Shown here: piece by piece, positions 26,154-35,801 of the stretch
How positions within the stretch are numbered: the stretch's first letter is position 1
Layout: every line of letters starts with the position of its first letter
Assembly (NCBI GenBank): GCA_002344065.1
Contig: DDTK01000015.1
Span: 310,001-374,000, forward strand
Direction: 5' to 3'
DNA from: Flammeovirgaceae bacterium UBA2366
Lineage (GTDB): Bacteria > Bacteroidota > Bacteroidia > Cytophagales > Cyclobacteriaceae
DNA: 64,000 nucleotides
Notes under the pieces: generated by a model
The model's input: only the letters and a program-made list of their open reading frames with translations
Told to the model about the DNA's origin: nothing
Database searches by the model: none
Position numbers and translations under genes: made by a program

Positions 26154-27524
26154 ATGGCAGTAACTTCAGTGATACGCGAACCTCTGGTAACCGGTGGTAA
26201 AACCATAAAAGATGTTTCGCACGACATTAGCCGGCAGGTGGAAGGCAAACCTACCAAACTGTGGTGGATGGCGATGGCTATTTCTTTGGCTTTACTTGGC
26301 TTGGGTGCTTATGCCTGTGCGATGCTGTTGTGGCATGGCATTGGGGTGTGGGGGCTTAACAAAACAGTAGGTTGGGCGTGGGACATCACCAACTTCGTGT
26401 GGTGGGTCGGTATTGGTCACGCAGGTACATTGATTTCAGCTATCCTTTTATTGTTCCGTCAGCGCTGGAGAATGTCGATTAACCGTGCAGCAGAGGCGAT
26501 GACTATCTTTGCCGTTATCTGCGCGGCCAGTTTTCCGGGCTTTCACATGGGTCGTTTATGGTTAGGATTTTATTGGGCGCTTCCTCTGCCGAATACATTT
26601 GGTTCACTTTGGGTAAACTTCAACTCACCATTGTTATGGGATGTGTTCGCTATCTCAACATACTTTACGGTTTCATTGGTTTTCTGGTACATGGGTCTCA
26701 TCCCTGATTTCGCGGTTATCCGCGACCGGGCTGTGGTTCAGGGAAATAAAATCAGAGCTAACGTTTACAATGCCTTGAGTTTCGGCTGGCAGGGTGGGGC
26801 TAAAACGTGGATGCGCTATGAATCCGTTGCCCTTATTCTCGCGGGTCTTTCAACACCACTTGTACTTTCAGTGCATACGATCGTATCCATGGACTTCGCT
26901 ACTTCGGTTATTCCCGGATGGCACACCACCATTTTCCCTCCATACTTCGTTGCGGGTGCTATCTTCTCTGGTTTTGCCATGGTACTTACCCTGCTTATTG
27001 TTACCCGCAAAGTGTTTAAGCTGGAAGATTACATTACCATCTACCATATTGAATTGATGAACATTGTCATCATCATTACAGGATCCATTGTAGGTATCGC
27101 GTACATCACCGAGTTATTTATTTCCTGGTACTCCCGTGTTCCGTATGAAGGTTATGCTTTTTATAACCGGGTTGTAGGTCCGTATGCATGGGCCTATTGG
27201 GCTATGATGACGTGTAACGTAATCTCTCCTCAGTTATTCTGGATCAAGAAAATCCGCACCAGCATTGTGGCAACATTTGTGTTGTCAATTATTGTGAACA
27301 TTGGTATGTGGTTCGAGCGCTTTGTGATCATTGTAACGTCACTACACCGCGACTATATTCCTTCCAGCTGGACAATGTTCTATCCTACCTGGTATGATGT
27401 AGGGCAGTATGTATTCACCTTTGGGATATTCTTTACAGCTTTCTTCCTGTTCGCTAAGTTTTTCCCGGTGATCAACATGGCTGAAGTGAAAAGTATTATT
27501 AAGTCAACATCAGAAAAGAAATAA
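26154..27524 (+). CDS. actC: Alternative complex III membrane subunit ActC (NrfD-like)
   Basis: 456 residues with about ten membrane helices of the NrfD/PsrC type. Recognisable stretches are WWVGIGHAGTLISAILLLFR, CAASFPGFHMGRLWLGFYW and YEGYAFYNRVVGPYAWAYW. ActC forms one of the two NrfD-like membrane subunits and is thought to carry the menaquinol-binding site next to ActB. The start ATG lies 39 bases after actB and actD begins 2 bases after its stop, so it is inside the operon. Confidence 0.94.
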   Translation: MAVTSVIREPLVTGGKTIKDVSHDISRQVEGKPTKLWWMAMAISLALLGLGAYACAMLLWHGIGVWGLNKTVGWAWDITNFVWWVGIGHAGTLISAILLLFRQRWRMSINRAAEAMTIFAVICAASFPGFHMGRLWLGFYWALPLPNTFGSLWVNFNSPLLWDVFAISTYFTVSLVFWYMGLIPDFAVIRDRAVVQGNKIRANVYNALSFGWQGGAKTWMRYESVALILAGLSTPLVLSVHTIVSMDFATSVIPGWHTTIFPPYFVAGAIFSGFAMVLTLLIVTRKVFKLEDYITIYHIELMNIVIIITGSIVGIAYITELFISWYSRVPYEGYAFYNRVVGPYAWAYWAMMTCNVISPQLFWIKKIRTSIVATFVLSIIVNIGMWFERFVIIVTSLHRDYIPSSWTMFYPTWYDVGQYVFTFGIFFTAFFLFAKFFPVINMAEVKSIIKSTSEKK

Positions 27525-27526
27525 TC

Positions 27527-28057
27527 ATGGATGCAGATAAGCATTTTGTTGTCGGAATTTTCAATGATGAGGATGTACTGTTGGATGGTATCCGTAAAGT
27601 ACGCTCCAGTGGTGTGAAGATTCAGGAAGTGTATTCACCCTTTCCGGTTCACGGCATTGATGAGGCCCTGGGTTACAAAAAATCCCGTCTTCCTATTGCT
27701 GCCTTTATGTTTGGTATGACCGGAACCAGTCTTGCATTGTTAATGCAGATTTGGATGCTGGGCTACGACTGGCCAATGATTATTGGCGGTAAAAATTTCG
27801 CATCCCTTCCTCCTTTTATTCCTGTAACATTTGAGTTAACGGTATTGCTCTCCGCTTTAGGCATGGTAGGAACCTTCATGATTGTCAGTGACATGAAGCC
27901 CTACAAGTGGCCGCGCCAGTTTGATATCCGCAGCACAGACGATATGCACGTAATGGCCATTGATTTGGCTGCGAATGGCGGAAAAAGCAAAGATGAGTTG
28001 AAGCGACTGCTAAGTGACAGCGGAGCTGTTGAAGTGAATGAAAAGAGTTTTGAATAA
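27527..28057 (+). CDS. actD: Alternative complex III subunit ActD (DUF3341)
   Basis: 176 residues. The N-terminal soluble domain carries VVGIFNDEDVLLDGIRKVRSS and YSPFPVHGIDEALGYKKSRLP (second block: YSPFPVHGIDEALGY), both typical of DUF3341. Two membrane helices follow (about 58-80 and 96-122), then a cytoplasmic tail. ActD is a structural membrane subunit next to ActC. It starts 2 bases after actC and ends just before the preferred actE start. Confidence 0.93.
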   Translation: MDADKHFVVGIFNDEDVLLDGIRKVRSSGVKIQEVYSPFPVHGIDEALGYKKSRLPIAAFMFGMTGTSLALLMQIWMLGYDWPMIIGGKNFASLPPFIPVTFELTVLLSALGMVGTFMIVSDMKPYKWPRQFDIRSTDDMHVMAIDLAANGGKSKDELKRLLSDSGAVEVNEKSFE

Positions 28058-28064
28058 TTACGCG

Positions 28065-28733
28065 ATGAAGAATATGAAGAGACTATCAGTAACTTTATTC
28101 ATCGGCCTTAGCCTTGCCGTTGTTCTTGCTTCCTGCAAAGCAGGTGGTGATAAACCCGGCCTGGAGTATGCGCCCAACATGTATCATTCAGTAGCGTATG
28201 AACCATATACACAGATTACTGACCAGAGTTCGGGTAGTTGGCTTACCTCTATTGAGTATGAAGATGGGCATGGTGAGTTTTATAACTCCAATGCGCTCAA
28301 TCCACATCGCATGAATATGCGTATGCCTCCTGCGCATACTGTAAGCCGCAATAAAGCAAATGTACTTCCATACCGACTTCCTAAAGACAGTTTAGAAATT
28401 GCGGCAAAAATTAAGAGCCCGTTTGAAGGCGTTGATAACGCACAACTGTTGGCTGATGGAAAGGCACTTTATACTATGTATTGCACACATTGCCACGGAG
28501 CAAAAGGAGAGGGTGACGGTAAAGTGGCAACAGGGGTAACCATTGATGGTGTTGAACGCAGTGCTTATGCCGGTGTGGCCAACCTGAAAGGCGATGCTTA
28601 TAAAGATATTACCGAAGGCCATATTTTTCATGTGATTACTGCCGGTAAAGGTCTGATGGCCCCTCATGGATCGCAGATCAGCCAGGAAGATCGCTGGAAG
28701 ATTGCCCGGTATGTTAAGACTATACAAAAATAG
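28065..28733 (+). CDS. actE: Alternative complex III monoheme cytochrome c ActE
   Basis: 222 residues from the ATG at 28065, seven bases after the actD stop; a farther-upstream ATG at 28038 would overlap actD. The N-terminus is a lipoprotein signal with lipobox LASC (Cys24), matching the lipid-anchored ActE of known complexes. One heme motif CTHCH is at about 140-144, with surrounding GAKGEGDGKVATG and a C-terminal axial Met candidate in GLMAPHG. It relays electrons from ActA toward cytochrome c or the oxidase on the periplasmic face. Confidence 0.92.
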   Translation: MKNMKRLSVTLFIGLSLAVVLASCKAGGDKPGLEYAPNMYHSVAYEPYTQITDQSSGSWLTSIEYEDGHGEFYNSNALNPHRMNMRMPPAHTVSRNKANVLPYRLPKDSLEIAAKIKSPFEGVDNAQLLADGKALYTMYCTHCHGAKGEGDGKVATGVTIDGVERSAYAGVANLKGDAYKDITEGHIFHVITAGKGLMAPHGSQISQEDRWKIARYVKTIQK

Positions 28734-28771
28734 ATTTAGGGATTACGCACGAACGAGTTAATAGAATACAC

Positions 28772-30154
28772 ATGGGTCATTTAACAATAGTGGAAGAAAA
28801 GTTCATCTTCACCCCGGAAGCCAAAAAGAAAATTCTTATTCTCTTGGGAGTTGGGGTATTCCTTTTCGTTGTAGGCTTGTGGCTGGCCACAAGGGGTGGT
28901 CATCAGGATCATGCCGAGGGTCATAGCCAGGTGGCTACGCAACAATTGGTTGCCAGTATTGACGTAGCAGCTGCGAGTGATACGCATGCCGAAGGTGAAC
29001 ATCACGAAACGGCAGGTTGGCTTAAGCGTTTGTATACAACGCTTTGGATGAACAACATTTACTTCGTGGGTCTGGGGATTATTGGTTTATTTTTCGTGGC
29101 GATTCAATATGCTGCTCAAGCAGGCTGGTCCTCCGGATTGAAGCGTATTCCGTTAGCGATGGGGCATTGGCTTCCATTTGCTTTTGGATTAACCCTTGTG
29201 CTTTGGTTTGTAACCAATCACGATATTTTCCATTGGACCCATAGTTCGCTCTACGGTGAATATGTAGATGAAGCTAAAACCCAACCTAATCCAGATTATG
29301 ATCATATAATTGATGGAAAAGCTCCATATTTCTTTTGGCCGGGTGAGGCGGGTGGATTCCCAATCTTTTACATAGCCCGTATGGTGATCTTCTTTGGTAT
29401 GTGGTACTGGTTCTTTACCATGATCAAGAAAAATATGATGGCGGAAGACCTCGAAGCTGACACTAAATATTGGTTCAAGAACAGAAGTATTTCTGCCTGG
29501 TTCCTGGTGTTCTTTGCAGTAAGTTCATCCGTTGCAGCCTGGGATTGGGTGATGAGCATTGACACACACTGGTTCAGCACTATGTTCGGCTGGTATGTTT
29601 TTGCCAGTTGGTGGGTAACGGCTTTGGCTATGATTACGCTTATTGTAGTGTACCTGAAAGATGCCGGCTACCTGAAGGTTGTTAACGCCAACCACCTGCA
29701 CGATTTAGGAAAATTTGTATTTGCCTTTTCTATTTTCTGGACGTACATCTGGTTTAGTCAGTTTTTGTTGATCTACTATGCTAATATTCCTGAAGAAACT
29801 GTGTACTTCATTGAACGAATGACAACCAGTCCTTACAGCTGGATATTTTTCACTAACCTCATTCTAAACTTTGTATTACCCTTTCTGTTATTAATGACGA
29901 GAGATGCAAAGCGGCATTTGTCAATGTTGAAAGTTGTGTGTCCGATTGTAATTGTTGGACACTGGTTTGATTTTTACAACATGGTTACGCCTGGTGTTAT
30001 GAAGAACGATGGAGGGTTGGGATTGTTGGAAATAGGCACTGCATTTATTTTCCTGGCCGCTTTCCTTTGGATTACCTTGAACAGCTTGTCGAAGATGCCT
30101 TTGTTCGGTAAAAATCATCCGTTGTTAGAAGAAAGTCTCCATCACCATATTTAA
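28772..30154 (+). CDS. actF: Alternative complex III membrane subunit ActF
   Basis: 460 residues, about ten membrane helices. A His-rich segment (HQDHAEGHSQ, HAEGEHHE) lies in the first periplasmic loop. Family stretches include WVMSIDTHWFSTMFGWYVFA and FWTYIWFSQFLLIYYANIPE, shared with ActC-type NrfD relatives. ActF is the second large membrane subunit and is proposed to help in proton handling. It is the last act gene; coxB begins 12 bases later, so ACIII and the oxidase are one transcription unit. Confidence 0.93.
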   Translation: MGHLTIVEEKFIFTPEAKKKILILLGVGVFLFVVGLWLATRGGHQDHAEGHSQVATQQLVASIDVAAASDTHAEGEHHETAGWLKRLYTTLWMNNIYFVGLGIIGLFFVAIQYAAQAGWSSGLKRIPLAMGHWLPFAFGLTLVLWFVTNHDIFHWTHSSLYGEYVDEAKTQPNPDYDHIIDGKAPYFFWPGEAGGFPIFYIARMVIFFGMWYWFFTMIKKNMMAEDLEADTKYWFKNRSISAWFLVFFAVSSSVAAWDWVMSIDTHWFSTMFGWYVFASWWVTALAMITLIVVYLKDAGYLKVVNANHLHDLGKFVFAFSIFWTYIWFSQFLLIYYANIPEETVYFIERMTTSPYSWIFFTNLILNFVLPFLLLMTRDAKRHLSMLKVVCPIVIVGHWFDFYNMVTPGVMKNDGGLGLLEIGTAFIFLAAFLWITLNSLSKMPLFGKNHPLLEESLHHHI

Positions 30155-30166
30155 TTTGAAAGCATT

Positions 30167-31258
30167 ATGACGACTTTGATTGTAGTTCTTGGTGTTGCTC
30201 TTGTTCTTGTAATCCTCTACCTGATCTTCAAGATCAGTAATCTGGTGAGTGTTGCAAAAGCGAAGACCAGTGATGATGAGGTGGACAGCAGCAATGGGGT
30301 TCACGCCTTGTTGTTCATTCTCTTTATGGTGTTTGGATTAGGAGGTTTCTTTTGGTATTCCTACGCTCATTTTGATTCGTATACATTACCTATTGCCTCT
30401 GAACATGGAGCATGGACCGATACATTATTCTGGATTACCATGGCGGTAACAGTAGTAGCTTTTACCATTATCAGTATCATTAAATTTGTATTTCTGTATC
30501 AATATCAGCATAAGGAGGGACGTAAAGCAAAGTTTTATCCTGATAACCACTATCTGGAACTTGCTTGGACGATTATACCAGCTTTAGTACTTGCGCTTCT
30601 TGTGTTTACAGGGCTTCGTGCATGGAATGATATCACTTCCCCTGCTTCTGAGAATGCCGAAGTGGTGGAGGTAATTGCGCAACAATTCGCATGGACAGTA
30701 CGCTATCCCGGTAAGGATAATGTATTAGGTGATTATCACTATCAGAAAATTGATGCTATTAATGAGTTCGGTTTAGATCTGAGTGATAATAAATCATTCG
30801 ATGATTTTAAATCTCTTGAGTTGCATATCCCGAAAGGAAAAGAGGTACTTATGAAAATACGGGCGAAGGATGTATTACACAGTGTATTTCTTCCGCACTT
30901 CCGAGTGAAGATGGACGCTGTTCCGGGTATGCCAACTCAGTTTAAATTTATCGCGACTAAGACAACTTCGGAGATGCGTGATGAACTTGGTAATCCGGAA
31001 TTCAATTATGAGTTGGCCTGCACTGAAATTTGCGGTAAAGGTCACTTCTCCATGAAGATGAGTGTAGTGGTAGATACACCCGAAGATTTTGAAAAATGGA
31101 AAACCGGACAAGAGGCCTGGTTGAAACAAAATCCTGATTATCTGAAAAATGTTCCTGCAGGCTTGCGCGAATCGGCAATGATTAAAGCAGGAATTTCTGT
31201 TGAATCGGGTGTTACATATTTGGAGGGAGTTAAAGCAGCGGCTGTAGGTTCTAATTAA
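30167..31258 (+). CDS. coxB: Cytochrome c oxidase subunit II
   Basis: 363 residues. Four hydrophobic segments at the N-terminus (residues 1-25, about 45-70, 85-115 and 125-150) suggest extra helices beyond the usual two. The C-terminal cupredoxin domain holds the CuA site: a His in VLHSVFLPHFRVKMD and the loop CTEICGKGHFSM with Cys285, Cys289, His293 and Met296. No fused cytochrome c domain is present, so electrons should arrive from ActA/ActE or a separate cytochrome c. Tightly spaced between actF and coxA. Confidence 0.95.
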   Translation: MTTLIVVLGVALVLVILYLIFKISNLVSVAKAKTSDDEVDSSNGVHALLFILFMVFGLGGFFWYSYAHFDSYTLPIASEHGAWTDTLFWITMAVTVVAFTIISIIKFVFLYQYQHKEGRKAKFYPDNHYLELAWTIIPALVLALLVFTGLRAWNDITSPASENAEVVEVIAQQFAWTVRYPGKDNVLGDYHYQKIDAINEFGLDLSDNKSFDDFKSLELHIPKGKEVLMKIRAKDVLHSVFLPHFRVKMDAVPGMPTQFKFIATKTTSEMRDELGNPEFNYELACTEICGKGHFSMKMSVVVDTPEDFEKWKTGQEAWLKQNPDYLKNVPAGLRESAMIKAGISVESGVTYLEGVKAAAVGSN

Positions 31259-31271
31259 GATTAACAAAAGC

Positions 31272-33152
31272 ATGGCAACAACGCATACACACACAAACAT
31301 TGACGTTCACCACCACGATGATCATGAACACGAACATCATGAGGGTAATTTTTGGACGAACTATATCTTTAGTCAGGATCACAAAGTAATTGCCAAACAG
31401 TTTCTGATCACCGGAATCTTCTGGGCGCTCTTTGGAGGAGCACTTTCTGTGATCTTCCGTTTGCAGCTGGGTTTTCCGGATATGACCCTGGAGTGGCTTC
31501 GGCCGCTGTTGGGTGGATGGATTACACCTGAAGGAAAAATTGATCCTGAATTTTACCTGGCGTTAGTTACTATGCATGGTACCATCATGGTATTCTTTGT
31601 GCTTACGGCCGGATTGAGCGGTACGTTTTCCAACTTCCTGATTCCATTACAAATCGGAGCCCGCGATATGGCCTCTGGTTTTATGAACATGCTATCCTAC
31701 TGGTTCTTCTTTTTATCCAGTGTGGTAATGTTAAGTTCTTTCTTTATCGAAACCGGACCTGCCGGTGGAGGATGGACTGTTTATCCGCCTTTGAGTGCAC
31801 TGCCTCAGGCTATACAAGGATCAGGGTTGGGTATGACGTTGTGGCTCGTGGCTATGGCGCTGTTCATTGTCAGTACACTTTTGGGTGGTATCAATTACAT
31901 CACCACCATTATTAATATGCGTACACGAGGTATGTCGTTTACACGCATGCCATTAACTATTTGGGCGTTTTTCTTTACCGCTATTATTGGTTTACTTTCT
32001 TTCCCCGTTTTATTTGCAGCTGCCTTGCTTTTGATTTTCGACAGAAGCTTTGGTACCAGTTTCTTCCTCTCCGATATCTACATTGGAGGCGAAGCGTTGG
32101 CAAATGTTGGTGGAAGCCCGATTTTATTTCAGCATTTATTCTGGTTTTTAGGTCACCCTGAGGTGTATATCGTGTTGTTACCAGCGCTTGGTATTACCTC
32201 TGAAATTATAGCAACCAATTCGCGTAAGCCTATTTTCGGTTATAAGGCGATGATCGGTTCCATGTTATTTATTGCCATTCTTTCATTCATAGTATGGGCC
32301 CATCACATGTTTGTAACGGGTATGAATCCATTTTTGGGTTCCATCTTCATGTTGCTTACGCTGATTATTGCCGTGCCTTCTGCGGTAAAAATCTTTAACT
32401 ATGTTACCACCCTTTGGAAGGGAAACATTCGGTTTACATCAGCGATGTTATTCTCCATTGGTTTGGTGTCGTTCTTCTTAACGGGAGGGATTACCGGAAT
32501 TTTTCTGGGTAACTCAGCCATTGACATTCAATTGCATGACACCTATTTCGTAGTAGCACACTTCCACCTGGTAATGGGTAGTGCATCTTTCTTCGGAATG
32601 TTGGCCGGTATTTATCATTGGTTCCCGAAGTTTTTTGGCCGCATGATGAACGAGAGATTAGGGTACATTCATTTCTGGCTAACCTTTGTTGGTGTTTATA
32701 TGGTATTCTTCCCTATGCACTACATCGGTATTGCAGGCTTCCCGAGACGCTATTATTCCTGGACGAACTTTGATACCTTCAGTGGGTTTACAGACCTGAA
32801 CACATTGGTTAGTGTGGCGGCTATATTGACGCTGTCAGCACAATTTATCTTCCTGTTCAACTTCTTCTATAGTATTTTCCGTGGAAGGAAGGCGTCTGCC
32901 AATCCGTGGAAATCCACAACATTGGAGTGGACTACCCCGCGTAATCCTGGACACGGAAACTGGCCGGGTGAAATCCCTGCAGTTTATCGCTGGCCTTATG
33001 ATTACAGTAAGCCAGGCGCTAAAGATGACTTCATTCCTCAGACTATCCCTTTCTCTGAAACTCCTGAATCGAATCTGCCTCATGAAAATGAGTTGATTAA
33101 GTTAGAGACTACTGGTGATGGTGCTATTGTAGTGGAAGGAAACAAGCACTAA
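31272..33152 (+). CDS. coxA: Cytochrome c oxidase subunit I
   Basis: 626 residues, about twelve to thirteen membrane helices. Heme-copper ligands are evident: His in VTMHGTIMVFF (heme a), HPEVYIVLLPALG with the His-Tyr pair, the CuB histidines in WAHHMF, and AHFHLVMG (heme ligands). The GHPEVY motif fits A-type oxidases. The N-terminal 25 residues are very His-rich (THTHTNIDVHHHDDHEHEHH), a possible metal-binding tail. It reduces O2 and pumps protons. A hairpin follows the gene, before ctaA. Confidence 0.97.
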   Translation: MATTHTHTNIDVHHHDDHEHEHHEGNFWTNYIFSQDHKVIAKQFLITGIFWALFGGALSVIFRLQLGFPDMTLEWLRPLLGGWITPEGKIDPEFYLALVTMHGTIMVFFVLTAGLSGTFSNFLIPLQIGARDMASGFMNMLSYWFFFLSSVVMLSSFFIETGPAGGGWTVYPPLSALPQAIQGSGLGMTLWLVAMALFIVSTLLGGINYITTIINMRTRGMSFTRMPLTIWAFFFTAIIGLLSFPVLFAAALLLIFDRSFGTSFFLSDIYIGGEALANVGGSPILFQHLFWFLGHPEVYIVLLPALGITSEIIATNSRKPIFGYKAMIGSMLFIAILSFIVWAHHMFVTGMNPFLGSIFMLLTLIIAVPSAVKIFNYVTTLWKGNIRFTSAMLFSIGLVSFFLTGGITGIFLGNSAIDIQLHDTYFVVAHFHLVMGSASFFGMLAGIYHWFPKFFGRMMNERLGYIHFWLTFVGVYMVFFPMHYIGIAGFPRRYYSWTNFDTFSGFTDLNTLVSVAAILTLSAQFIFLFNFFYSIFRGRKASANPWKSTTLEWTTPRNPGHGNWPGEIPAVYRWPYDYSKPGAKDDFIPQTIPFSETPESNLPHENELIKLETTGDGAIVVEGNKH

Positions 33153-33180
33153 GTAAGATAATTTGTTAAAAATCTTTTCG

Positions 33181-33216
33181 GCCTTTTGGATTGGTTTTAA
33201 TGACCGGCCAAAAGGC
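33181..33216 (+). terminator. Hairpin after coxA
   Basis: GCCTTTTGG (33181-33189) and CCAAAAGGC (33208-33216) form a perfect nine-base stem with an 18-base loop. No good T-run follows, so it may be a weak terminator or an mRNA-stabilising/processing hairpin that lowers expression of ctaA onward relative to the oxidase core. Confidence 0.45.
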
Positions 33217-33238
33217 TGAAACATTTCTATAGCTTGCC

Positions 33239-34264
33239 ATGTCAACGCATCGCTCGTTTTATCGGCTAACATTATCCACACTGGTTGCGGTGTACCTGCT
33301 CATATTTGTTGGCGGTATTGTGCGCAGCACCGGGTCGGGTATGGGCTGCCCCGACTGGCCGAAGTGTTTTGGGCAATGGGTTCCACCAACTTCCGTAGAT
33401 CAGCTTCCAGAAAATTATAAGGAAACCTACTCGAATAATCGACACGAGAAGAATATCCGCTTTGCGAAATACCTAAGCGCACTTGGTTTTAAAAGTACTG
33501 CAGAACAACTCCTTACAGACGAATCGATTAGGGAAGAGGCTGACTTTAACCCTGTTAAGACATGGATTGAATACATTAATCGGTTGATTGGTGTAGTTAT
33601 TGGCCTGTTGATTTTTGCCGTGTTTGTTTACTCCCTGCGGTTTTGGAAAACACACCGGCATTGGACAGTACTTGCTTTCCTCACCTTTGTATTGGTCGGC
33701 TTTCAGGGATGGATTGGCTCTATTGTAGTTTCAACTAACCTTACTCCCTGGACAATCACCGTCCATATGTTTTTAGCGCTTATCATCGTAGCGCTTTTAA
33801 TTTACCTGGTTCATCAAGCGCGTGTTAAGGGTAGTCAGCCACGACTTATAGCCGGTATAACCCCCTGGATTATTGGTTGTATGGTAATTGTACTGATTCA
33901 GATATTATTAGGCACCCAGGTAAGGGAGGCGCTGGATCAGGTGGCCACGCGCATTGCCGACAGGGGAGGGTGGATTGAGGCGCTGGGTAGTTCTTTTATC
34001 ATTCACCGATCATTTTCATGGGGTGTCCTGCTTTTGCATGTAGGATTATTCTGGAAATTAATGAAAAGTGAACAGGGTAAGGGTTTCGTGCTGACTCTAT
34101 TCCTGTTAATTTTGGGGACTATTTTAACCGGTACAGGAATGGCTTATTTTGCCGTGCCTCCGTTTCTGCAGCCGGCTCATTTGTTACTGGCAACTGTAAC
34201 ATTTGGAATTCAATTTTTATTGGCACTGCAGATAAACACATCAACTAAACCCGTGTTATCCTAA
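33239..34264 (+). CDS. ctaA: Heme A synthase
   Basis: 341 residues, about eight membrane helices. Family motifs are GGIVRSTGSGMGCPDWPKCF near residues 25-45 (with the paired cysteines), FKxxxEYxNRLIG-like EYINRLIGVVIGLL, and GFQGWIGSIVVSTNL. CtaA oxidises heme O to heme A for the A-type oxidase encoded just upstream. It ends 3 bases before ctaB. Confidence 0.94.
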   Translation: MSTHRSFYRLTLSTLVAVYLLIFVGGIVRSTGSGMGCPDWPKCFGQWVPPTSVDQLPENYKETYSNNRHEKNIRFAKYLSALGFKSTAEQLLTDESIREEADFNPVKTWIEYINRLIGVVIGLLIFAVFVYSLRFWKTHRHWTVLAFLTFVLVGFQGWIGSIVVSTNLTPWTITVHMFLALIIVALLIYLVHQARVKGSQPRLIAGITPWIIGCMVIVLIQILLGTQVREALDQVATRIADRGGWIEALGSSFIIHRSFSWGVLLLHVGLFWKLMKSEQGKGFVLTLFLLILGTILTGTGMAYFAVPPFLQPAHLLLATVTFGIQFLLALQINTSTKPVLS

Positions 34265-34267
34265 CGT

Positions 34268-35164
34268 ATGGTTACAGGCCAACTAGATACACTTACCGGA
34301 TTAACGTGGACTATTTCCAAAGCCAGGGCGTATTGGGAGCTTTTAAAATTCAGGCTGTCCATGTTGGTCGCATTTTCCTCAGCCTTTGGATTTACGTTGG
34401 CTTCATCAAACCTGAATTGGACAACGTTAACCATGTTGTTCATAGGTGCATTTCTATTGTCAGGTTCGTCTATTGCCATCAACCAGGTTATTGAGAAGGA
34501 TCTTGACAAACTGATGACACGCACAATGAACCGACCATTACCAACAGGAAGGCTGACTGTTCAAGAGGCGCTGATTTTCTCAGCCATTTGTTTCGTGCTT
34601 AGCATTCTTATCCTCATAAAGTTTACTAATCCGTTAACGGTAGGGTTGTCTATTCTCTCCATGGTTTTGTACAGTTTTGTCTACACACCATTGAAACGTG
34701 TGGGGCCAATTGCTGTTTTTGTTGGCGCCATACCCGGAGCGTTGCCACCTTTGTTGGGATGGGTAGCGGCAACAAGTGTTATATCGCATGAAGCGTTGAT
34801 AATTTTCTCCATTCAGTTCATCTGGCAGTTTCCACATTTCTGGGCTATTGCATGGTTGGCCGATGAGGATTATAAGAAGGCCGGATTTAAGTTGCTTCCT
34901 TTTGGTGGACGAAAGGATTTTAATACGGCCATTCAGATTATGATGTATACCTTATTCCTGCTTCCGCTCGGATTGCTTCCTGCAAAATTCGGGATAACGG
35001 GAATAGATTCAGCTATTGTGGTTACGGTGTGTGGTGTTTTGTTTCTGGCACAGACTTTTTCGTTAATGAAAACCGGAAGTCGGGCCAGCGCCCTGCGCAT
35101 TATGTTTGGTTCATTTTTGTATTTGCCTATCGTACAGATTGCATACTTACTTGATAAACTTTAA
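34268..35164 (+). CDS. ctaB: Protoheme IX farnesyltransferase (heme O synthase)
   Basis: 298 residues, about nine membrane helices. The UbiA-family polyprenyl-binding motif appears as NQVIEKDLDKLMTRTMNRPL, with a second conserved block YTPLKRVGPIAVFVGAIPGA and DYKKAGFKLLP near the middle. It attaches a farnesyl group to heme b to give heme O, the substrate of CtaA encoded 3 bases upstream. Confidence 0.95.
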   Translation: MVTGQLDTLTGLTWTISKARAYWELLKFRLSMLVAFSSAFGFTLASSNLNWTTLTMLFIGAFLLSGSSIAINQVIEKDLDKLMTRTMNRPLPTGRLTVQEALIFSAICFVLSILILIKFTNPLTVGLSILSMVLYSFVYTPLKRVGPIAVFVGAIPGALPPLLGWVAATSVISHEALIIFSIQFIWQFPHFWAIAWLADEDYKKAGFKLLPFGGRKDFNTAIQIMMYTLFLLPLGLLPAKFGITGIDSAIVVTVCGVLFLAQTFSLMKTGSRASALRIMFGSFLYLPIVQIAYLLDKL

Positions 35165-35185
35165 TGATAAACAGATGAGGAGATT

Positions 35186-35779
35186 ATGAGTGCTGATATT
35201 AAGGAATTGAAAATTATTGAAGAGGCAAAGAAGCCGCTTTCCATGAATCCGAAGAAGTTCGCGCTTTGGTTATTCATGATGAGCGTGATTATGCTTTTCG
35301 GAGCATGGACCAGTGCTTACCTGGTTAAACGTGCCGATGCCGGATGGGCAGAAATTATTTTACCCGATCAGTTCTGGACTAACTCGGTCATTGCTGTACT
35401 CAGTAGTGTCACCATGGTCTGGGCTTACCTGGCCGCCAAGCGTGACAACATCGATCAGTTGAAAATTGCCCTGGCTCTTACTACGGTTTTAGGGGTAGCC
35501 TTTTTAGTAGGTCAATACCTGGCGTATGGCGAAATGGTGGCCTTAAAACAGCACATGACCGGAAGCAATGTATCGCATTCTTTCCTGTGGATTTTACCGG
35601 GCGTACACGGTCTGCACATCGTTAGTGGGCTGGTTTTTCTGGTGATTGTTTTGGTGAATACATTTAAGTTTAAAATCCATTCAAAAAGCTTAAATCAGCT
35701 TGAAATGTGCGCCACATACTGGCATTTTTTGGGCGGACTTTGGCTATATTTGTTCATATTCTTAATATTGAATCCATAA
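35186..35779 (+). CDS. coxC: Cytochrome c oxidase subunit III, first copy
   Basis: 197 residues with five predicted membrane helices. The family region includes KFALWLFMMSVIMLFGAWTS, SFLWILPGVHGLHIVSGLVF and the C-terminal TYWHFLGGLWLYLFIFLILN. Together with the adjacent 250-residue paralogue it makes a tandem of subunit III genes, common in this phylum. Which copy sits in the purified oxidase is not known from sequence. ATG start 21 bases after ctaB. Confidence 0.9.
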   Translation: MSADIKELKIIEEAKKPLSMNPKKFALWLFMMSVIMLFGAWTSAYLVKRADAGWAEIILPDQFWTNSVIAVLSSVTMVWAYLAAKRDNIDQLKIALALTTVLGVAFLVGQYLAYGEMVALKQHMTGSNVSHSFLWILPGVHGLHIVSGLVFLVIVLVNTFKFKIHSKSLNQLEMCATYWHFLGGLWLYLFIFLILNP

Positions 35780-35801
35780 ACCGAAAACAGTACTTTATAC
35801 C

